From WSZJ01 sp964590435 (lineage in GTDB: Bacteria > Planctomycetota > MHYJ01 > WSZJ01), in the NCBI GenBank assembly GCA_964590435.1, contig CAZPWT010000049.1, forward strand, positions 72,358 to 136,357: a stretch of 64,000 nt of DNA, read 5' to 3'. A program made the translations under genes and the position numbers. Each line of letters opens with the position of its first letter. The stretch's first letter is position 1. Positions 19,605 through 27,321 of the stretch are shown piece by piece. Below the pieces are notes generated by a model, which had not been told where the DNA came from, made no database searches, and saw nothing but the letters and a program-made list of their open reading frames with translations.

Positions 19605-20300
19605 GTGATCAACAAGGTGGTGGCGTCGGCGGACGAGGCAATCAAGGACATCCGGGACGGAATGACACTCGTCGTGGGTGGGTTCGGGCTGTGCGGGATC
19701 CCGGAGAACCTGATCAACGCGCTGGTGAAGAAAAAGGTGAAGGGGCTGACCTGCGTGTCGAACAACGCGGGGGTGGACGACTGGGGGCTGGGGCTGCTGC
19801 TGCAGACGAAGCAGATCAGGAAAATGGTCTCTTCGTACGTCGGCGAGAACGCGGAGTTCGAGCGGCAGTTCCTGTCCGGCGAGCTCGAGGTGGAGTTCGC
19901 GCCGCAGGGAACGCTGGCCGAACGGATGCGGGCGGGCGGCGCGGGGATCCCCGCGTTCTTCACGCCCGCCGGGTACGGCACAAAGATCGCCGAGGGGAAA
20001 GAGACGCGCGAGTTCGACGGGAAGCACTACGTCATGGAGCGCGGCATCGTCGGCGACTTCTCGCTCGTCGCCGCCTGGAAGGCCGACCGGATGGGAAACC
20101 TCGTCTACCGCAAGACCGCGCGCAACTTCAACCCGATGGCCGCGACCGCCGGGCGGATCTGCGTCGCGGAAGTCGAGCAGATCGTCGAGCCGGGCGCTCT
20201 CGACCCGGACCAGATCCACACCCCGGGCGTCTTCGTCCACCGCATCGTCGTCGCGCCGCGCGTCAAGCGCATCGAACAGCGCACCGTGAGAAAGGCCTAA
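19605..20300 (+). CDS. scoA: 3-oxoacid CoA-transferase subunit A
   Basis: This is the alpha subunit of the heterodimeric enzyme that moves CoA between a donor such as succinyl-CoA and a 3-oxoacid such as acetoacetate (ketone body or butanoate metabolism). The 231-residue product begins at GTG 19605, with GGAGGG eight bases upstream. Family motifs include the glycine loop VGGFGLCGIPE, SNNAGVDDWGLGLLL, SSYVGENAEFERQFLSGELEVE and PQGTLAERMRAGGAGIPAFFTPAGYGT. Its stop is 3 bp from the start of subunit B, so the two form an operon. It lies divergent from the metal-efflux operon. The preferred acyl substrate is inferred from the family only. Confidence 0.94.
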   Translation: MINKVVASADEAIKDIRDGMTLVVGGFGLCGIPENLINALVKKKVKGLTCVSNNAGVDDWGLGLLLQTKQIRKMVSSYVGENAEFERQFLSGELEVEFAPQGTLAERMRAGGAGIPAFFTPAGYGTKIAEGKETREFDGKHYVMERGIVGDFSLVAAWKADRMGNLVYRKTARNFNPMAATAGRICVAEVEQIVEPGALDPDQIHTPGVFVHRIVVAPRVKRIEQRTVRKA

Positions 20301-20303
20301 CCC

Positions 20304-20960
20304 ATGCCGCTGACACGCGACCAGATCGTTCGCCGCGCCGCCCAGGAACTGAAGGACGGCTACTACGTGAACCTCGGCATCGGGATGCCGACCCTCGTCG
20401 CCAACAACATCCCGCCTGGCGTCGAGGTCATCCTCCAGTCCGAAAACGGCATCCTCGGCCTCGGCCCCTTCCCGACCGACGCCGATGTCGACGCCGACCT
20501 CATCAACGCCGGCAAGCAGACCGTGACCGTCCTCCCCGGCGCCTCCTTCTTCTCTTCCGCCGACTCCTTCGGAATGATCCGCGGCGGCAAGATCGACCTC
20601 TCCATCCTCGGCGCCATGCAGGTCTCCGAGTTCGGCGACATCGCCAACTGGATGATCCCCGGCCAGATGGTCAAGGGCATGGGCGGCGCGATGGACCTTG
20701 TGGCGTCCGCGAAGCGCCTCATCGTGACGATGGAGCACATTTCGAAGAAGGGCGAAAAGAAGATCCTCAAGAAGTGCAACCTGCCCCTCACGGGCGTCGG
20801 GTGCGTCGACCGGATCATCTCGGACTACTGCGTCATGGACGTGACGGACAAGGGGCTCAAGCTGATCGAACTCGCGCCCGGCCAGACCGTCGAGTCCGTC
20901 CAGGCGATCACGGAACCGAAGCTGATCGTCGAGGGAAGCGTCCCGACCATGGCGGTGTGA
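20304..20960 (+). CDS. scoB: 3-oxoacid CoA-transferase subunit B
   Basis: This 218-residue beta subunit carries the catalytic glutamate that forms the enzyme-CoA thioester, in the family motif SENGILGLGPFP. Other matches are YYVNLGIGMPTLVANNIPPGV, SFFSSADSFGMIRGGKIDLSILGAMQVS and the C-terminal LTGVGCVDRIISDYCVMDV. The length is typical of the B subunit of succinyl-CoA:acetoacetate transferases. It directly follows subunit A and ends 11 bp before a secreted beta-helix protein gene, which may be read through from the same promoter. Confidence 0.95.
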   Translation: MPLTRDQIVRRAAQELKDGYYVNLGIGMPTLVANNIPPGVEVILQSENGILGLGPFPTDADVDADLINAGKQTVTVLPGASFFSSADSFGMIRGGKIDLSILGAMQVSEFGDIANWMIPGQMVKGMGGAMDLVASAKRLIVTMEHISKKGEKKILKKCNLPLTGVGCVDRIISDYCVMDVTDKGLKLIELAPGQTVESVQAITEPKLIVEGSVPTMAV

Positions 20961-20971
20961 GGGTGCGTCCG

Positions 20972-22531
20972 ATGCCGGTTTTCAGGGTGCTCGCCTGCCT
21001 CGTGCCTGTCACCCTTCTGGGACTGTCATGGGCCGAGGATCCGCCGGCGTGGCGCAGCCGCCTGTACCCGCCCGACTGGACGCCTGCGTCGACGGCCGCG
21101 GACGGCGCATTCCTTCACGACTTCTCGTGGGCCGGGTACCGCAATGGCAACGCGCCGATCCCGGACGTGAAGGGGCCCGTCTTCGAGGTCGACGCCGATC
21201 GCGAAGGAAAGGCGGATGCGACCGCGGCGATCCAGAAGGCGATCGACCGTGCGGGCGAAAAGGGTGGCGTCGTGCACCTGCGCGAGGGCCTCTACCGCAT
21301 CGACGGAACGCTGGTGGCGGGCCGGCCGGGCGTCGTGATCCGCGGCGATGGCGGCGAGAAGACGCGGCTTCTCTTCACGAAGACGGGCCTCAGCGACGGC
21401 GCACACCTCTCGATTGCCGGGACAATCGTCCGCGACCGGGAAAGGAAACTGGCCGTCGATGCGCCGGCGCGCGCGACGGAGGTCGTGCTGGAATCGGTAG
21501 AGGGGCTTCGCGCGGGGGACGAAATCGCGCTCGGGATCACCATCACCGGGGAGTTCCGAGCCGCGCACGGCATGAACGACTTCTGGGCCTTCGCGGTGGG
21601 GAAGTGGCGCGCGCTGGCGCGGCGGACGGTGATCGCCGTGGATGCGAAGGCGAAAACGGTGCGCTTCGACGTGCCGCTGCGGAGCGCGCTGGAAACGAAA
21701 CACGGCGCTTCGCTGCAGATGGAAACCGGCGGAGTCCGCGAGTGCGGCATCGAGAACCTCGGCGTCTGCACGGCGAACGACTACGACGCGGCCTGGGAAA
21801 CGAACCTGCAGCACGCCATCGAGGTGCGCGACGCGGCGGACTGCTGGGTGCGCGGCGTGCGGTCGTTCGCGCTGGCGCGCGAGGGCGTCGCGACGAAGGA
21901 CCGCCACCTGCAGTCGGGCGGCATCCGCGTGAGGAACAGCGCGCGCGTGACCGTCGCCGACTGCGTGCTGGCGCTTCCCCAGCACCGCGGCGGCGGTGGG
22001 AACGGGTACTTGTTTGAAGTGATGCAGTCGAACGAGGTGCTGACGCGCGACTGCACGGCGACCTCGGGCCGGCACAACTTCATCCAGAATTGGGATTTCG
22101 GGACGAGCGGGTGCGTGTGGCTGCGGTGCGTGAGCCGGGACGGGCGAAGCGAGCCGGCGAAGGGGCTGGCGATCGTCGTGGGGCTGAGCGAATACCACCA
22201 CTCGCTGGCGACGGCGTGCCTGGTCGACAGTTGCACGCTCGAGGACGGGTGGAAGGCGTGCAACCGGCAGGGGGAGAGTTCAGGGGCGGGGCACTGTGCG
22301 ACGGAGTGCGTGTTCTGGAACGTGCGGGGCGGCGGAGTGGTGCAGTCGCAGCAGTTCGGGCGCGGGTACGTGATCGGGACCGCCGCGCAAACGCGGACGG
22401 TGACGTCGCCCGGGGATCGCGGCGGTTCGGGGACGAAGCCCGAGGACGAGATCGAGGGCGCGGGACGCGGCGCGACACTGGAGCCTCAGAGCCTGTACGA
22501 GGACCAGCTCGCCCGCCGGAAGGCGAAGTGA
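20972..22531 (+). CDS. Secreted right-handed beta-helix (pectate-lyase-like) protein
   Basis: This 519-residue exported protein probably binds or cleaves polysaccharide. It starts at ATG 20972 with a signal peptide (FRVLACLVPVTLLGLSWA). Near residue 75-120 it has the pectate lyase 3 / family 28-like entry motif: GKADATAAIQKAIDRAGEKG, then GVVHLREGLYRIDGTLVAGRPG and IRGDG. The rest fits stacked beta-helix coils with polar turns (for example SARVTVADCVLALPQHRGGGG and SNEVLTRDCTATSGRHNF). No catalytic residue set can be assigned by eye, so enzyme activity is unproven. It lies 11 bp after scoB, but no metabolic link is evident. Confidence 0.75.
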   Translation: MPVFRVLACLVPVTLLGLSWAEDPPAWRSRLYPPDWTPASTAADGAFLHDFSWAGYRNGNAPIPDVKGPVFEVDADREGKADATAAIQKAIDRAGEKGGVVHLREGLYRIDGTLVAGRPGVVIRGDGGEKTRLLFTKTGLSDGAHLSIAGTIVRDRERKLAVDAPARATEVVLESVEGLRAGDEIALGITITGEFRAAHGMNDFWAFAVGKWRALARRTVIAVDAKAKTVRFDVPLRSALETKHGASLQMETGGVRECGIENLGVCTANDYDAAWETNLQHAIEVRDAADCWVRGVRSFALAREGVATKDRHLQSGGIRVRNSARVTVADCVLALPQHRGGGGNGYLFEVMQSNEVLTRDCTATSGRHNFIQNWDFGTSGCVWLRCVSRDGRSEPAKGLAIVVGLSEYHHSLATACLVDSCTLEDGWKACNRQGESSGAGHCATECVFWNVRGGGVVQSQQFGRGYVIGTAAQTRTVTSPGDRGGSGTKPEDEIEGAGRGATLEPQSLYEDQLARRKAK

Positions 22532-22631
22532 CGGCCTCGGGGCGATTTTGCCGAAAGGACTCCCGTCAGGCCTGCCTTTCGCGATGCTAAAGTGCGGACA
22601 TCGCAGACGCCGATCAAGCGGAGCGGGAACG

Positions 22632-23732
22632 ATGATCAAGTGGGGACTGTCCGGATTCCTCGCTGGCGCGCTCGCCAGCGCCATCCTGTTGTGGGCGCTC
22701 CAGCAGCGGCGCGCGGCGGCGGATGGGGAAGCGGCGCAGGCGGCGGCGGCCGCGCGGGAAGCCGTGGCCTCCACCGAGCGCGATGCCGCGGCGAAGGCGG
22801 CGTCCGCCCTTCGCGTCGAGCGCGACCGCGCGATTGACGAGGCCGCGGGACTCAAGAAGAAGATCTACGAACTCGAATCGCGCCCATCCGCGGCCGGGAA
22901 CGGCGGCGGGCCGGCGGGCGAACGGCCGGGCAAGCCCACGCGAAGAAGCTGGAAGGACATCGCCGCGGACTTCGGCCGGCTTGGCGGCAAACTCCGCGGG
23001 CTGCCGATGGACTCGTGGCCGCCGGAAGCCGACGCGCTGAAGAAGGACATGCAGGAAGCGCTGGCGGCGCTCGCGGCCGAGCTCAGGATGTCGGTGGACC
23101 AGGTGCTCGCCTCGCCCCGCGGTCTCGAGGCCTTGATGCTCGAGATGCTGGCCCAGACCGTGCCCCCGCTCTCCGCCGCCGAGGAGGCAAGATTGCGCGA
23201 GCTGCTGGCGACCCAGCAGGAGGCGTGGGACAAATTCGCCGCCTCCGCGGCGGACCTGTCGCGCCTCGAACAGACCCGCGGGTTCGTGGACCTCGCCATC
23301 ACGTCGCGCGAGGAGTTCTTCAGCGCACTGACGCCCGGCCAGGCCGAGTTCCTCAAGGCCTTCCCCGCGCTCAACCAGGACCTTCAGGGTTCGCAGACCT
23401 GGCTCGACGGCTCCCGCGCCAAGGTCACCGCCACGATGACCGACCAGTGGAGCGCTTCCCTCGGCCTCAACGAAATCCAGAAAGCCGCGCTGGGGCCGCT
23501 GGTGACGGAGTACATCGACAAGGAGCGGGCGCTGAACGAGGAGATCTGGGGGAAGCGGCGCGCGGGCGAGGAACTGTCGCGGCAGGCGGACTACTCGATG
23601 AGGCTGGGGCTGATGATCGAGACGCAGAAGAAGATTTCCGACACGCTGTCGCTGACGCCGGACCAGCAGAAGGCGCTTCGCGATTGGCAGTTCACCTGGG
23701 GCGTGAACGTGACGGACGAGATGGGGAAGTGA
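22632..23732 (+). CDS. Membrane-anchored coiled-coil protein of unknown function
   Basis: I do not recognise this 366-residue protein. The ATG at 22632 begins a single N-terminal membrane helix (KWGLSGFLAGALASAILLWAL). A long alanine/glutamate/arginine-rich coiled coil follows (~25-85). The remainder is mostly helical and soluble, rich in acidic and aromatic residues, with no catalytic motif. The topology suggests a periplasmic protein tethered in the inner membrane. Its stop overlaps the start of the acetyltransferase gene (GTGA), so they are translationally coupled. Confidence 0.7.
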   Translation: MIKWGLSGFLAGALASAILLWALQQRRAAADGEAAQAAAAAREAVASTERDAAAKAASALRVERDRAIDEAAGLKKKIYELESRPSAAGNGGGPAGERPGKPTRRSWKDIAADFGRLGGKLRGLPMDSWPPEADALKKDMQEALAALAAELRMSVDQVLASPRGLEALMLEMLAQTVPPLSAAEEARLRELLATQQEAWDKFAASAADLSRLEQTRGFVDLAITSREEFFSALTPGQAEFLKAFPALNQDLQGSQTWLDGSRAKVTATMTDQWSASLGLNEIQKAALGPLVTEYIDKERALNEEIWGKRRAGEELSRQADYSMRLGLMIETQKKISDTLSLTPDQQKALRDWQFTWGVNVTDEMGK

Positions 23733-24283
23733 CGCAGGTCCGCGAAGTCGGAGCAGAGGCGCTGGACCGGTGGGCGGAGGTGCCGATCCGGTTCACGGTG
23801 CGCGCGAGAGTGGTGGTCCGCCCGACGCCGGCGGGATTCATGCTCTCGGAAGTCCCGGTGACGCCGTCCTACGAGTACGACTACGACGCGCTCGAGCCGC
23901 CGACGCGCTGGCGGCTTTGGGACTTGTCGCAGTGGGGATTCCTCCAGGCCGGCGGGGGCGCGGCAGCGATCGCATTCCGGACGCCGGGCCTCGAAATGCT
24001 CGAGGGTCGCCCGGATTGCGCCGCGCTCTGGGACATCCGCGTCCATCCGGATCGCCGCGGCGCCGGGATCGGCCGCGCCCTGTTCCAGGCTGCCTGCGCC
24101 TGGGCCCGGCGCCGCGGCGCTTCCACGATGCGCATCGAGACCCAGGACATCAACGCTCCCGCATGCCGGTTTTACCAGCGGCAGGGAGGCCGGCTGGAAT
24201 CGGCGACGCCCGGCGCTTACGCGAATCACCCGGAACAGGTGCAGCTCCTGTGGTCTCTCGGGTTGGCGGCGGCCCCCGCGTAG
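23729..24283 (+). CDS. GNAT-family N-acetyltransferase
   Basis: This 184-residue acetyl-CoA-dependent acetyltransferase starts at GTG 23729, overlapping the upstream stop. The GNAT core is clear. A beta-strand segment LWDIRVHPDRRGAGIGRALF holds the acetyl-CoA loop motif (R-R-G-A-G-I-G). It is followed by the helix QAACAWARRRGASTMRIETQ and by NAPACRFYQRQGG, the usual NxxAxxfYexxGF motif. Small-molecule acetyltransferases such as streptothricin acetyltransferase share this layout, including the preceding DxxLxxPxRW-like stretch. The substrate is unknown. Coupling to the coiled-coil membrane protein is structural only. Confidence 0.85.
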   Translation: MTQVREVGAEALDRWAEVPIRFTVRARVVVRPTPAGFMLSEVPVTPSYEYDYDALEPPTRWRLWDLSQWGFLQAGGGAAAIAFRTPGLEMLEGRPDCAALWDIRVHPDRRGAGIGRALFQAACAWARRRGASTMRIETQDINAPACRFYQRQGGRLESATPGAYANHPEQVQLLWSLGLAAAPA

Positions 24284-24730
24284 AGCCGAGGCTGTCCGTT
24301 CGGACTCGGGCGATGCGGAAATCCGGCCACGGGGGCTCTTCCTACGCACTCATCACCTTCGCCCGCTGACCGCCGCGGATCAATGAAACCCGCCGGATGC
24401 CCAGGTCCGACGGACTCCGTCGCGGCAAGCAAGCTCGCCGGACCAAGTCCAACCGCCGGAACTTCCGATGCCGCAATCTCCTGCGGCTTGCGCCTCCCGT
24501 CCCGGTGGATGGGCGGTGAAGGGAGCTTGCTTCTCCGCGTTCGAGGCCGGAATTCCACGCAAAGAGACTGCTAACAATGTGGGGATTTGAGCCACAAGCT
24601 GGGTGTATTCCCTCGAAAGGAGGCTTCAAAGTGGCATCCCCATTTGAATTTCGGATGAATGGCAGTCCCCGGATGCGGGGCCTTGGATTTGCGATTGACC
24701 TGCATCGCCACGCCCGTGGGGGAGGCCAAC
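24284..24730. other. 447-bp region without a convincing gene
   Basis: This stretch lies between the acetyltransferase and the outer-membrane barrel gene. Short open frames exist on both strands, but none shows a domain or coding-like composition. Near its 3' end there is a strong Shine-Dalgarno sequence AAGGAGG (24617-24623) seven bases before a GTG at 24631. That frame would encode only a 72-residue, Arg/Gly-rich product ending at 24849, overlapping the barrel gene out of frame. It could be a leader peptide, a 5' UTR structure, or a trace of a frameshift. No clear promoter or terminator was found. Confidence 0.5.
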
Positions 24731-26260
24731 TTGAGGGGCACTTGGATTCCCAGCGTCGTACTCGGGCTGATTCTCCCGTCGCTCGGATGGGCGCAGGCCG
24801 AACCGGATCCGGCCTCCCAGCCCCCGGCCGGGACCCCCGCGGCCAGTGAGGAGCCCAAGGCCGAAGAGCCGGCAAAGCCTCCCGCGACCGAGGGCGAACC
24901 GAAAAAAGAGGAGCCTGCGGCGCCCGCGGAGCCGAAGAAGGAAGCCGCCGCGGAAGACGAATCCGCCGGCGACAACGGAATGATCGGCGACCTGCTGGGG
25001 TTTCCGGTGCACGGGAAGCTTTCGCTGAAGTACCGCCTGCGCTGGCTGGTCAACAAGGACGGGCGCGATTCGGACAACGACCTGTACCAGATCCTCTCCG
25101 CCGACATCGGCAACCGGAAGAAACACCTCCTCACGGCTCACTTCAGCGTGCGCGCCGCGGAGGACCTTGACGGCGAGCACCACAGCGACGGCTACTTTGC
25201 CTTCGACAGCCTGCACGACACCTACAGCCGTCGCGTGCACGGCGACGTCTACTACGCCTACGCGGAGCTGCACCGCCTGCTGTTCATCGAGTCCGCGCGC
25301 ATCGGCCGGCAGACGATGGACGAGTCCCCGGTCGTCTTCCATTTCGACGGGGCGCGGGTCGACACGATGGAATGGAAGCAGGTCTTCTCGCTCCAGGCAG
25401 GGGTGTACGCGGGGATCCCGGTGCACTACTACGAGTCGTCCTGGCGGGGCGATACGATCTACGGGGCGTGGGCACAGGCGAAGCCGTGGACCGGCGCGCG
25501 GTTCCGGGCGGAGTTCACCCGCATCCGGGACGCGTTCGAGAACTCCACGCAACGCGACGAGCTCGCGTGCTTTTCGGGCTGGCAGAGCATCGCCGAAATC
25601 CTGACGCTCCACGCCCGCTACACGCTGCTCGAGGGCCATTCCCGCGATCACCTCCTCCGCGGCGACCTCTACGTCGAGGACTGGGACTTCCGCGTCAACG
25701 CTTCGTGGTACCGCCTCTACAAGACCACCGAGCTCACGTCCCTCGAGACCGACTTCTTCACCTGGACCCTGCATTCGTACTTCCCGTACGACCAGTTCCA
25801 GCTCCTCGTCGCCAAGGGGCTCTTCACTCACCTCAACCTCCAGGCCGGCGCAGATCTGCGCGCCGTCAGCCCTTACGACGACGAAGGGCCGGGGAACCGC
25901 TCCTACCAGCGCTACTTCTTCTCGCCGGGGATCGTCGACTGGCCGATCAGCGGCCTGTCGGCCAGCGTCACCCTGGAGTACTGGAACGTGAAGCACTCCA
26001 GCAGCGGCGACCAGAAATCCGCGGGTTTCGACGTGAGCTACAAGGGGATCAAGGGCCTCAAGCTGTCGGCGGGATCGAGTTTTGCTCTCTACAAGTACGA
26101 CTTCCTCGAAGACCTCGAACGCGAGCACGTCCAGACCTACTATGCCAAGGTGTCCTGGTCGCCCTGGAAACCCCTCAAATTCGAACTCGGGTACGAGCTT
26201 GAAAAGAACGACCGGGACGACTTCCACAAGGTCAAGGCCGCCGTGAGTTACACCTTCTAG
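24731..26260 (+). CDS. Outer-membrane beta-barrel next to multihaem cytochromes (candidate conduit porin)
   Basis: This ~509-residue outer-membrane protein may form the pore that insulates a transmembrane electron conduit. I prefer TTG 24731, because GGGGGAGG lies just upstream and it opens directly on a signal peptide (IPSVVLGLILPSLGWAQA). An in-frame ATG at 24659 is the alternative. The mature protein starts with a Pro/Glu/Lys/Ala-rich linker (~23-80). About 430 residues of alternating polar/hydrophobic strands with many Tyr/Trp/Phe follow, ending in the aromatic tail VSYTF that is typical of outer-membrane barrels. It does not show the MtrB N-terminal CxxC signature and is shorter than MtrB (~700 aa). 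It lies 7 bp before the 13-haem cytochrome gene. The barrel is well supported; the conduit role is inferred from neighbours. Confidence 0.72.
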   Translation: MRGTWIPSVVLGLILPSLGWAQAEPDPASQPPAGTPAASEEPKAEEPAKPPATEGEPKKEEPAAPAEPKKEAAAEDESAGDNGMIGDLLGFPVHGKLSLKYRLRWLVNKDGRDSDNDLYQILSADIGNRKKHLLTAHFSVRAAEDLDGEHHSDGYFAFDSLHDTYSRRVHGDVYYAYAELHRLLFIESARIGRQTMDESPVVFHFDGARVDTMEWKQVFSLQAGVYAGIPVHYYESSWRGDTIYGAWAQAKPWTGARFRAEFTRIRDAFENSTQRDELACFSGWQSIAEILTLHARYTLLEGHSRDHLLRGDLYVEDWDFRVNASWYRLYKTTELTSLETDFFTWTLHSYFPYDQFQLLVAKGLFTHLNLQAGADLRAVSPYDDEGPGNRSYQRYFFSPGIVDWPISGLSASVTLEYWNVKHSSSGDQKSAGFDVSYKGIKGLKLSAGSSFALYKYDFLEDLEREHVQTYYAKVSWSPWKPLKFELGYELEKNDRDDFHKVKAAVSYTF

Positions 26261-26267
26261 AGGTCCC

Positions 26268-27287
26268 ATGACCACCTGGAAACAACGGCTCAAACCCTTC
26301 TGCGTGTTCCTGATCGCCGGGATCGGGGCCTGCGGCGTTGCCAACGTTTTCAACTCGACCCACGAACCCGAGCGGCTCTTCAGCCACAAGGTCCACGTCA
26401 AGGACCAGGAGCTCGAGTGCAAGAGCTGCCACGGGAAGGCGGAGAAGGAAGACCTGGCGGGGATGCCGGCGTCGCTGAAGAAGTGCATGCTGTGCCACGA
26501 GGGCGAGGACGAGAAGAAGCCGGAGAACCGCAAACTGGCGGCGCTGCTCGGCGAGAAGCCGGTGTGGTCCTCGTTCACGAAGATGGACCCGGACATCAAG
26601 TTCTCGCACAAGGAGCACGTCGGCGAGGCGAAGCTGGACTGCGCGGAGTGCCATGCCGGAATGGAGGAAAACACCTCGGTGTCCTCCGACCTGCACATGG
26701 ACATGGAAACGTGCATGTCCTGCCACGCGAAGAAGAGCGCTTCCAACGACTGCCTGACCTGCCACAAGGAGATGAGGCAGGACGAGCCGCCGCCGAGTCA
26801 CCGGTTGAACTGGAAGCAGAATCACGGGCACGTGGCGCGGGCGAGGGATGCGTCGAAGCAGTTCAACGACTGCGCGCTGTGCCACACGGAGTCGAGCTGC
26901 AACACGTGCCACCAGGAGGAATCGCCTGCGACTCACACGAACTTCTGGCGCCTGCGCGGGCACGCGACGGCGGCGCAGACGGACCGCTCGCAGTGCGCCG
27001 TGTGCCACCAGGAGGACTCGTGCGTGCGGTGCCACAACGAGACGGCGCCGCAGTCTCACAGGTCCGGCTGGGCCGAGCCGCGGAACCAGCACTGCCTGTC
27101 CTGCCATGAGAGCCAGGCGACCGAGAACTGCGCATTCTGTCACCAGGATGGCGCACCCAGCCATTCAGAGGCCGAGGACAAGCCGGACTGGCACAACCCC
27201 GGCATGAACTGCCGGCAGTGCCACGGCCTGTCCCAGCCGCTGCCACACCCCGATAACGGAGGCGATTGCAATGCCTGTCATCACTAG
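26268..27287 (+). CDS. 13-haem c-type cytochrome (periplasmic/envelope)
   Basis: This 339-residue cytochrome has 13 CxxCH haem-binding motifs (CKSCH, CMLCH, CAECH, CMSCH, CLTCH, CALCH, CNTCH, CAVCH, CVRCH, CLSCH, CAFCH, CRQCH, CNACH). That is about one haem per 26 residues, a density suited to an electron wire. The N-terminus has a basic region and a hydrophobic stretch CVFLIAGIGAC, which could be a lipoprotein signal or an anchor. FSHKVHV and FSHKEHV repeats resemble cytochrome c7/NrfH-like units. MtrA, the periplasmic part of known conduits, has 10 haems in a similar length, so this protein is comparable but has more motifs. It sits between the barrel (7 bp) and the decahaem lipoprotein (34 bp). 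It probably carries electrons across the periplasm into the barrel. Confidence 0.9.
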   Translation: MTTWKQRLKPFCVFLIAGIGACGVANVFNSTHEPERLFSHKVHVKDQELECKSCHGKAEKEDLAGMPASLKKCMLCHEGEDEKKPENRKLAALLGEKPVWSSFTKMDPDIKFSHKEHVGEAKLDCAECHAGMEENTSVSSDLHMDMETCMSCHAKKSASNDCLTCHKEMRQDEPPPSHRLNWKQNHGHVARARDASKQFNDCALCHTESSCNTCHQEESPATHTNFWRLRGHATAAQTDRSQCAVCHQEDSCVRCHNETAPQSHRSGWAEPRNQHCLSCHESQATENCAFCHQDGAPSHSEAEDKPDWHNPGMNCRQCHGLSQPLPHPDNGGDCNACHH

Positions 27288-27321
27288 CAGCGTCCGGACA
27301 TCACCCTGGAGGGAGGAACCC

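Noticed and set aside
24459..24476. Possible third sigma-54 motif upstream of the barrel gene
   Set aside because: GG and GC are correctly spaced, but about four fixed consensus positions differ, so it is too weak to call.
24342..24875. 177-residue minus-strand frame in the gap before the barrel gene
   Set aside because: It is Arg/Pro/Ser-rich with no domain and overlaps the start of the barrel gene; coding is not supported.
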